A DNA stretch of 64,000 nt from Pholiota molesta (Eukaryota; Basidiomycota; Agaricomycetes; Agaricales; Strophariaceae), in contig JACGCK010000216.1 in the NCBI GenBank assembly GCA_014925825.1, positions 1 to 64,000 of the forward strand, given 5' to 3'. Under the pieces are notes generated by a model, which worked only from the letters and a program-made list of their open reading frames with translations, ran no database searches and had not been told where the DNA came from. The position numbers were made by a program, and so were the translations under genes. Within the stretch, counting starts at the first letter, position 1, and every line of letters begins with the position of its first letter. Below are positions 56,230-64,000 of the stretch, piece by piece.

Positions 56230-57908
56230 TCATTCGCACATTAGCATTCTGTTTCTCTCTTCAAAAATTAATTTGTATACCTCCCGCCCACAAAAACTCT
56301 TAATTGCAGGTACACTGTGTGCAAAGATCTCCATCATCGCAGTATCAGCTATTTCCCGGCGATCGAAGTATACCGAAATGTCCTCCAGCTTCCAATGAGG
56401 ATAAGATCGTTCTCGAAAAGTGCCTGCATATCGGAATGAGAGTGGCATCAGACTGTTAATTGGATCGTAGTTAATGTTAATCTCTACATTCATAGAATAT
56501 GCTCGAAAAGGATGATCGAATTACCTTCCAATTGGCATTGCATCCCGATTATGCCATACATGAAGTTGTTTCAAACCAGGGAGGTTTGCGGCCATGCTAT
56601 CCACAATGGTAATATCCAGAAGAACGATTTGCATGCGCAAATACGTCAAGTTTGCGCACTTGGATAACGCGTCTAGAACAATCAATGCATCTTCTCGAGA
56701 TAGTTCGATGTTATGAATAACGAAAGTCTTCAGAGTACTGGAGGCTCGATGAATGGATGTGCGCAAAATATTTATTCCAACCGATCCAGCTGTCGGATTG
56801 ATTCTGAGACTGTGCAGATGTGAAAAACAACTTCTGTCTCTTGCAGAATCCAAAAGAAGTTTGCCTAATATAGGATCAGGCATGTCGTCCTCGTATGTTG
56901 TCCTGATATCGAGGTCAAGCTCACGAAGGACATGAGCGCCGTCACAGAGGAAGCTTTTGAGTCCAGCCTCGTACGTATCCTGCGCCGCTCCCGGAAGAAC
57001 ATCCATCTTCAGCTTCAACTGGTCAAGAGCGAGTGATTTCGAAAGATGAATGAATATGTCTGGATGGTGGATGTACCCTAAGCATGTCAAGCTGAGCTTC
57101 TTGAATTTCGGACTCCTGATAGCGTTGACGAAATGAACCAATGGAATAAGACTGGTATAGCCATCTATATGACCAGCGCCGGTCGCCGGAATGGTTAGGA
57201 TTTGGAGTGCTACCAAATTTTGAAAATAGGGCTTCATGGCTGATATTTCTTGAAAGACCGTGGTTCGAGTTGGCAGCTCCGCTCGGATGGTAAGGGATTG
57301 CAAGTTAGCAGCAAAGGACGACCAAGTTAGATGATTTCGCGCGGGTGGCGGGGAATTCGCTAAACGCGCAATGCATGGTCCGTCGTCAAAATAAGCCGTT
57401 GTTATTGCAAACGCCATCGTATGCGGAAGCGTGCTGATACATTTTACGATTGCTTTCAGAGCGCGCGCGTTGTGGGATTTGAATGGACTCGGAGGAAGGA
57501 AGCGCCTTGCGGAAGACATCCAAGTATATGTTCTATCAACGATTCTGCCTTTCGTAGTCGTGAAAGCCGGCCTGGGAAGGCGTTGCACGAATGCCTCTGG
57601 AGAGCAGATGAAGTTGACAATCACACGCTTTACCTTCCTTGACACAAAGGGATCCCTGGTAACAGATCAGGGCTTAGTACTTCTCCATTTCAACAAGAGA
57701 GTAGGTTGTATTGCTACCTCAATCTAACCATCATTCGTGGCAAAGTAGGAGATGCGGCGCTCCAGATTATGAAGACTTCCTCGTATTTGAGAGCCATGGC
57801 CAGGTGGAAGAAGGTGCTGTTGATCGTGCGGAGTTGTCGATATAAGTCATCATCGGGGATGAAATGAGAGATGTATAGCCATATCTCTGGGGGAATTTGG
57901 TTCGACAT
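56230..57908 (-). CDS. F-box/LRR-like protein (paralogue of 12312-13849)
   Basis: Three exons on the minus strand: 57718-57908 (191 bp), 56525-57655 and 56230-56452; 1,545 bp, 514 aa. The first exon, MSNQIPPEIWLYISHFIPDD, aligns throughout with the paralogue's first exon of the same length. The LRR-like body includes LQSLTIRAELPTRTTVFQEI, LRELDLDIRTT and HNIELSREDALIVLDALSKC. The second intron (72 bp) is absent in the paralogue; joining MPIG|SLMPLSFRYAG leads into WKLEDISVYFDRREIAD, which matches the paralogue's C-terminus. As an F-box protein it should act in SCF-type ubiquitin ligation; the substrate is unknown. An upstream in-frame ATG at 57941 adds 11 residues. Confidence 0.82.
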
Positions 57909-60152
57909 CGCGGAACGGATGAAAGAGTCCACCAGGTTCACACGAAATGCATCGTAGGCACGCAGTGGTATTTGAGAGTCATTTATAGATTCAAGTTAAT
58001 TTTCTCGAGGCTCGCCAACAGATTATATAGCTGATATGAGCAACTTTGTGAGACAAAAGTGCAGTAGCCAACTAGCGCGTAGTATAAGATAATACCAGAT
58101 TTGCGGGGCCGAAGTGTTGAGGCCAAGGTTGCACAGGCGGATCGACTCTTGATTGACTCGGCCTGGGCCCTGGGAGAGGATTTCGTATCTCTCAACGACA
58201 GTTACCGCGTAAGTAGTGGGTCAACGTTCAACGTTCAACGCTCAGCGCCCAGCATGTCACGCGCTCAGTAAAAACGCAAAATCGGGTAAATGTCCGGTGG
58301 AAGTCTGTGAAAAGTCAAGTGAATGTCAAACCTGACATATTTCGCATTTTCTTTACCACAGCCTGACATTTTTTCAAGAAAATGTCAGAGCATAGTCGTG
58401 CTTGATAATTAGTGTTTGCTCCGGGTTTAGGGTCATTCTAATAGTCCAGTAGATATCCACAGGATATCCAGTCAAATTCGAGCTCATGTCCAATCAATGT
58501 CCAATTAAAGTCACTCACGAAGTCAAGTCGAAGTCGAGTGCATGTCAAAGCTCTCAGGTTGATATCACACTAATTTTCTTATTGAATCAAAAACAAGTAA
58601 AGGAAAACTATAATAGTTAAGTTAAGATGAGCTACAGCCTAAGTACGAGGTACGAGAAAGTGTGTTAAGCCCTGAGCTCAGAAAATCTCAATGCGCGAAA
58701 GACAAGCGAAAGACACAGAATGTTCTGATAAACGTGCTCACCGTTCTCGCGTTCATCCCATCGGCTCCTGAACGGGTCCTTCCGCTGGTGTCGTCCTCGT
58801 TGATAAGTGGAATAGATGGGCGAATCTTCAGATACCGAGCTGTTCGCGTCGTCGTTCCTGGGCCAGGAATCCCGCAGGCCTTGCGCTAATTCGTCTGGAG
58901 CCCGTTGTCGTCGTCCTCCTTGGTAAGTGGAACAGATGGGCGGATCGCGCCGAGCCGTTCGCGTCGTCGTTCATGGCGCTATCCCACAGCCCTCCGCGCA
59001 CTCGCCTGTACGCCGCGCAAAGGCACCGCACGTCGAATTCAGGTGATTAGTTCCTGCACGGTCGAATCGGTGCCACACTCACTAACGCCCTCCCGCACTG
59101 ATCTCCTTCTTCGTCGTCATTCCGGGCCTGGTAGGTTGCATCTGGTCCTCGCGTTGCTGACAGTTGCCCGCCCCAACGCACACAACAAACTATGCACACC
59201 GTCGGCGCAATGACACTACGAACGGCATGGGTGATATACGGATACCGCAGCATAGTGCGCAACGACACGACTATGCTGGACAACTCACAATGTTGCTTGG
59301 ACGACAGCGGTTCGATTCGCGAGGGAGCGCGATGTTGAGAGGAGGGGAGATGGGATGAGATTCACACACATGGGAGGTGCGCGCTGATTGTGCTACGTGG
59401 CTCCTGCGCGCTGTGGCGCCTATGGACCATGATCCGTACGATTTGAAGTCGCCCCGCCTGCCCAATGTGCGCCGATGTCGATGGACTGGGACTTGCGAAC
59501 GCCGTCTGTACAGTGTAAACAAAGGGCGGACACGTCGATGGCGTGCTTGCGTCGCGGGTGGGATTTGGTCATGTTCGAGGGGTGGACGGTTGCGTCCGCA
59601 GGTGGCCACTGGATGGTTGTAGGGTGGCGCGTCGAGGTGGTGTGTTGATGGTCGAAGCGCTCAAGACACATTGCCTGGGTCATCCGAGGCAGTGTCGCGA
59701 CTCGCTCTAGTTTATGCACTGTTGAAGACCTAGTATGTAGAGATCAACTGAACGAAGCTTACATGCCAATTCCCCTTGAAGTCCTTTTCCCTTCGACTTG
59801 TGTTGTAACATTGCGCTTCAGAGGACTGCGCGGTGGGCAAAGGAAGGCTGTTAGGAGTTGGGAGTTCGACCGTATAAAGATACGATCGTTGACCACAAGA
59901 CGGCATTCAAGTCCATGATGGTGGAACTTTCGCAAGTTCAAAGTTACATGTCACGGTTGGTGTCGACAAACATCGGTTTGTATCTGGGTGAAAATGAGGA
60001 GAGGAAGTTGAACTGGCGAGGAACGGCTTGAGCGAAGCGTAGACATCACGCTGTCACACTTTCGAACACATTTGCGTCCTTCGAGTACTTTGAGTCTCCA
60101 TCGACATCCACCACCGTCTTGATCAAATACTTGAGTTTGAGCGCTTGAGCTC
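57909..60152. other. 2.2-kb gene-free stretch
   Basis: No ORF has protein features. The left part (58210-58570) is rich in short recurring words built on AAGTC and GTCAA (for example GTCAAGTCGAAGTCGAGTGC), and GTTCAACGTTCAACGCTCA occurs at 58222. A tandem repeat lies at 58790-59003. The F-box promoters lie at either end. Confidence 0.5.
58790..59003. repeat. Two-copy tandem repeat, unit about 120 bp
   Basis: Copies at about 58790-58887 and 58910-59003 share GTCGTCCTC.TTG.TAAGTGG, AGATGGGCG, GAGC.GTTCGCGTCGTCGTT and TCCC.CAG.CCT.CGCGC-type ends. Confidence 0.8.
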
Positions 60153-61637
60153 TTGAATCTGGCTACAGTCTGCATACCATCGCCTATGATGACATCATCA
60201 TCTTCCTATTCTTTTGTCCAGAGCCCAGTCAGCAGGGTTCCTTACGATGTTCTACGAGAAATTTTCATTCACTGCCTGCCCCGACGCCGTTTCAGGGAAC
60301 AACAGCCAGATACAACGATCGCCCCGATGCTCCTTTGCCAGATTTGCTCTGCCTGGCGAACAGTCGCTCTTAATTCGGCAACCCTATGGTCGCATCTTTC
60401 ATATGTTTTCCTCATACAAGACGACGGTTCAAACGACGGCTGGAAAACCCCCAAGGATCATCTCGCATTTCTTTCGTGGTGGAGACGGAATCAGGGTATC
60501 ATGGTGCCATCTCTTTGCATCAAGGTCATTTCAACCCAATGGTATGAAATGACAAAACATCCAATACTTTACTCGAAGCTAGAGGCAGTCGATATGATGT
60601 CTCTTGTCAAATATATCGCCTCGGCGCGATATCTCGAGGCTGATAAAGATATTTGGCACTTGCTTCACAAGTGGAGTAACCAGGAGATATACCCGAATCC
60701 GCATACCTTGGTGATATCTGATTGTTCCCCAAAAGAGATCTTCTACCGCAGTCGATCCCTCATACCGGATTATACCCTTTCAGCATTGCGATTTCTTTGC
60801 CTCAGTGACAACACCCTGCCCAGTTGCAGTAACTTTGTTACTCCAATCGCTTGGTCTAAATTGACTCGTATTGCCTTGAATAATATTACCGTTTCTCTCA
60901 ATGCCTGGTTATCCTTCATCCGTTCAGTCCCAGATTTAGAACGGGGTTACTTCAATATCACATTGTCTGATCAAGAGCATGCTCAATATCCTAAATGCAC
61001 CCTTCCACGACTGTCAAAACTCCATATTTCTCATCAATTAGATTGCGAGGATCCAACATTTGAATTTCCCCTCAGCATGCTTCTTACCAATATCCATCTA
61101 CCCGCCCTGCATACGCTGTCACTGTCCTCTTTCGAGGACTCATGGTCTGACCACCGTGTCATTTCGGACCTTTACAGAGTGCTGCATTCTACACCGGCCA
61201 TCACAACGCTTATCCTAGGATGTTCTTTCCTCTCCTTAGGAAGAGATTTCCCGGTCATCCGTTCTGCAATCGGAAATGTAAAGCCAGTCTGGTGTCACGG
61301 TCTCGCGCCTCATCTGGTACATCTACAATTCAAGTTCGCGTGCACTCGGTCGGCCAAAGAGGAGGAACACATGCGTCAAACCATCATCGACAACATTTTT
61401 CACTCCAATAACCACTGGTTGGACCTCAACAATCCCGCATGTACCATCCAAACAATCACGATGATCCACTTTGGATTCAGAAGGTCCTGGTGGAAGAGTT
61501 GCAATGACTTCACCATGTCAAGAGTTCAAGAACACCTCAAGAAAGCACCGAACGTCAACGTTGTTTTTGAAATCCAAGTATGGGACCAAGAGTCCACCGC
61601 TGCTGGAGAGTGGAACGAGTGGGGGCCAAATCTATGA
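60153..61637 (+). CDS. F-box protein (F-box-like, agaricomycete type)
   Basis: A single exon of 494 aa. The F-box lies near the N-terminus: SRVPYDVLREIFIHCLP, then MLLCQICSAWRTVALNSATL followed by W. That combination of a degenerate F-box and the SAWR.VAL..P.LW motif is very common in mushroom-forming fungi. The rest is leucine-rich, for example LTRIALNNITVSLNAW and LPALHTLSLSSFEDSW. The start could be the ATG at 60153, or at 60186 or 60189 (MMTSSSSYSF), which better fits family members. It should act in SCF-type ubiquitin ligation; the target is unknown. It is unrelated in sequence to the paralogues at 12.3 and 56.2 kb beyond the F-box. Confidence 0.85.
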   Translation: MNLATVCIPSPMMTSSSSYSFVQSPVSRVPYDVLREIFIHCLPRRRFREQQPDTTIAPMLLCQICSAWRTVALNSATLWSHLSYVFLIQDDGSNDGWKTPKDHLAFLSWWRRNQGIMVPSLCIKVISTQWYEMTKHPILYSKLEAVDMMSLVKYIASARYLEADKDIWHLLHKWSNQEIYPNPHTLVISDCSPKEIFYRSRSLIPDYTLSALRFLCLSDNTLPSCSNFVTPIAWSKLTRIALNNITVSLNAWLSFIRSVPDLERGYFNITLSDQEHAQYPKCTLPRLSKLHISHQLDCEDPTFEFPLSMLLTNIHLPALHTLSLSSFEDSWSDHRVISDLYRVLHSTPAITTLILGCSFLSLGRDFPVIRSAIGNVKPVWCHGLAPHLVHLQFKFACTRSAKEEEHMRQTIIDNIFHSNNHWLDLNNPACTIQTITMIHFGFRRSWWKSCNDFTMSRVQEHLKKAPNVNVVFEIQVWDQESTAAGEWNEWGPNL

Positions 61638-62373
61638 TGCTCATAAGGTGAATCATTATGTTTATGCAGATACCTGTGCAAGCTTCTAACTGAGGTGTAT
61701 CCTGGATGAGTGATTTGGTAGGACCATATGAGGTATCCTCTGTGACCTATCCACTGCCATACTTATACCTGTAACTTTTGTTATACCTACTACGTTTTCT
61801 CCATGAACCCGACTTTCTCCTTGCTTTCTCCTCTATGTTGGACTAGCTACCAGTTACCAGAATTTACGCGTCATTGTTGTGCACTCAAACCATTGTTGTG
61901 CACTCAAACTAAGTCTTTATAAGTAACCATGTCAAGGTATGGGGGAAAAATAAGACAATCTGAACCGAATCCGAATTTCTTCCCGCTGACAGCTGCGCAC
62001 GAACATCTCTGGCCCTGATTTCTCGTCAACAATCCACAACTTCTCCACTTTCGAAAGAGTCGCAAGACACCTGAAATACAAATTCAAGAGCATGGACCAT
62101 AAGTCCTGGTGAATATTAATGCAGATGTTCGTTGTATTATAAGTAAGGAGTGCTGATACTTAGCAGATACTGTCGAGGAACGTTGAGGCAGCGTTCGATT
62201 CGAACAGTGCACCAGTCACGGAATATGACGAGGGTGAACCGGTGACGCGGTCGTCTTCCACGGCGACAGCACCTGCAATACTTTCATCCAACTTTTGTCT
62301 ATTCATGTTTCCGTAATTGACCTATACAAGAAACTTGCAAAGAGCGTCACACCAATTCGGATTGAAAATGAGA
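61638..62373. other. Convergent intergenic region
   Basis: This is the 3' flank of the F-box gene and TPT1. A direct duplication TCATTGTTGTGCACTCAAAC/CCATTGTTGTGCACTCAAAC lies at 61871-61908. There is no gene. Confidence 0.5.
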
Positions 62374-63602
62374 TTATGATGTTCCGTCTTTCCAACCTTT
62401 GATCTCTACTCCCTTCGAATCCAGGACCTTGTCAAAAAACTTCGGTGATAGGAAGCCCTTCTCATCGCCCTCAGTGAGAACAACGCCGTTCTCGGAGAAC
62501 CAGAACTTAATTCCAGCATCAATCGCCTTTTGCACATCTACGTAGATAAGCACTTTCGATGAAGAGCGCATCCCTATCATGTTAATGAAACATAGCTTAA
62601 ATGAGAGATGAGTATGACATGAACGCACCACTGATGACGCCAGATCCGGGGACATTCTGCGCGAAATGTATGTGATTGCGCTTCATCTTCGAGAGGCCAT
62701 TTTTTGCGATAGATGCCCAAGCCTCTGGATTTGTCCCGTGGACGGCCACGCCAGTGGGGATATCAGATCCTGAAAGGATCGGTTGCAGTTCCAGCTTCAC
62801 GGCCTACGAATAAGAGCTTGAGTTCCAGGGTACATATGTGATTTAAGTAATGCACAAACTCACCTTGATGGAATGGCCCTGTCGGGCTTTGATCCACCAG
62901 ATACCGTCCTTCCCTGTATCCGCCACTATTGAAGCCGCAGTTTCCGAGACGTCGACAGAAAGTGAAGGCGAGGTGCTGGGCCCAGACTCCGATGGTAAAG
63001 TGGCAACAACGGGCGCGCTGACGACTTCCAGCTTGACGCCCTCGGGACTCTCTAGGATCAGGTCATACCGCTGCTTTGAATCCGCCTTCACGACGCCTTT
63101 TATCCGCTCGAGATCTAGTCCTTGCGCCTTCAATTTGGGGTGGTTGAGCTATTAGCAAGCGTCCCAAAGTGCATAAGCTTTTCAATTCTCAGATATAGTG
63201 GGAGTACTATCAACGACGTACCAAATCCACCACTTTCACATAGCCGTCACTGCGCATAGGCAGACCCTCGCCCTGGGCGCCATGCCGTAGGAGCCACGAG
63301 AGTGTCTTCGAGATGCGTACTTCGGGCGAGTCTCTCTCCAGCCCTCGCAGCTTGGTACTTGATGAGGGATTCGGTTTGGGCGCTGGCTTTTTTCCGCCGG
63401 CTCCTGACGGCGTGGTGGGGTTGGAGCCTGATTGCGCTTTCGCTTTCGGCCTTTTATCTTTCTTTGACTGTCCTGAGTTTGTCGTCGGCAATGTTTTCGA
63501 AGATGTGGAAGAAGATAGGTTCGTAGAGGGTGCTGGTGGCCCTGATGGTTGATCTGCAAGTGACAATGAAGCTAACGTGTCTGAAGGCATCGAAGATCCC
63601 AT
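62374..63602 (-). CDS. TPT1: tRNA 2'-phosphotransferase (Tpt1/KptA)
   Basis: Four exons on the minus strand: 63222-63602, 62864-63148, 62629-62803 and 62374-62573; 1,041 bp, 346 aa. After a disordered Lys/Pro-rich N-terminus (about 90 residues) comes the hallmark ISKTLSWLLRHGAQGEGL, then DGYVKVVDLLNHPKLKAQG and GIWWIKARQGHSI. The NAD-binding half follows with VAVHGTNPEAWASI, KMKRNHIHFAQNVPGSG and VLIYVDVQKAIDAGIKFWFS, ending KGWKDGTS. The conserved Arg-His and His-Gly-Thr residues are present. The enzyme transfers the 2'-phosphate left at tRNA splice junctions to NAD+, the last step of fungal tRNA splicing. The start at MGSSMPSD was chosen as the first ATG before low-complexity sequence; an ATG at 63770 extends the same frame. 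A ~75-residue low-similarity insert (APVVATLPSESGPSTSPSL) sits in exon 2. Confidence 0.93.
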
Positions 63603-64000
63603 AGTTATTGCCCTTAGAGCAAGTAAGTCAAAATTGGCTTCGAAGCGTTTGCTGCGAGTGCTATTAGCAATAGTAGATCGAGTCAACGAGATCGAGTCCG
63701 AGTCAGTGCTCAGGATGCCGAAAGCTGTAGACCCGTTGAAGTGCATATAGCAACGGAAACGATCATCCATTACATTATAATGAATCTCACCTAACTATGC
63801 AGAAGTTTCTCAGTGTAACAGCGCGTGAAGCAAGGATCATGAACAGATCGTAGAAAGAGTTATGCGGCAAGCCAACAAATGGCAAAAATTACCAATTTTG
63901 GAATGTATGCCAGGTCAGTTCGGCATTTTGCGCCCTACCACAGTGTGAGCGATGGTTGCTTCATGTCTCATTACTGTCACCGCCGCTCTCGCCATAATCC
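63603..64000. other. TPT1 5' flank
   Basis: This region contains the TPT1 promoter. The frame upstream of the chosen start stays open to 63770 but is not protein-like. Nothing else was recognised up to the window edge. Confidence 0.45.

Overview
The window looks like nuclear DNA of a mushroom-forming basidiomycete (Agaricomycetes). Most genes are broken by many short GT-AG introns (about 40-90 bp), genes are closely packed on both strands, and the families are typical of that group: FunK1-type kinases, families of F-box/LRR-like proteins, secreted CyanoVirin-N-fold proteins, an M50B-like membrane peptidase and a Tad1-like LINE tail. One nuclear tRNA-Ile(AAT) gene is present. No bacterial, organellar or CRISPR features were seen.

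Left part (about 1-27.6 kb) is mostly housekeeping sequence: a disordered gene cut by the window edge, a broken F-box gene, a long RTC4-domain protein, the mitochondrial iron carrier of the Mrs3/Mrs4 (mitoferrin) type, a homoserine-acetyltransferase-like alpha/beta hydrolase, an F-box protein, the DED1 DEAD-box RNA helicase, the ER translocon subunit SEC72, the SAGA subunit SPT20, HGH1 (eEF2 maturation factor), tRNA-Ile, and a dienelactone hydrolase. DED1/SEC72 and SPT20/HGH1 are head-to-head pairs with short shared promoters. Exon joins were worked out by hand; in every intact gene the exon lengths sum to a multiple of three.

Right part (about 28-59 kb) is an accessory region shaped by duplication and decay. 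It holds a pair of unknown paralogues (28-30 kb), a dead M50B-like gene, a repetitive secreted protein, an alcohol dehydrogenase relic, a cyclase gene split by a 5'-truncated LINE with a 13-bp target-site duplication, a lone Copia-type gag ORF, two tandem FunK1 kinases lacking the N-terminal lobe, an aminoglycoside-phosphotransferase-like gene between direct repeats, three dispersed copies of a ~260-bp repeat, two tandem copies plus one relic of another unknown family, and a head-to-head pair of secreted CyanoVirin-N-like proteins. A second F-box paralogue, another F-box gene and the RNA-repair enzyme TPT1 (tRNA 2'-phosphotransferase) close the window.

Nine apparent frame breaks in five genes all have the same sign: each is repaired by adding one base. 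This suggests either a systematic single-base deletion problem in the assembly or a shared decay history, and it should be settled before any of these genes is called a pseudogene. I found no convincing new multi-gene system. The best candidates for new biology are the two unknown duplicated families and the CyanoVirin-N pair.
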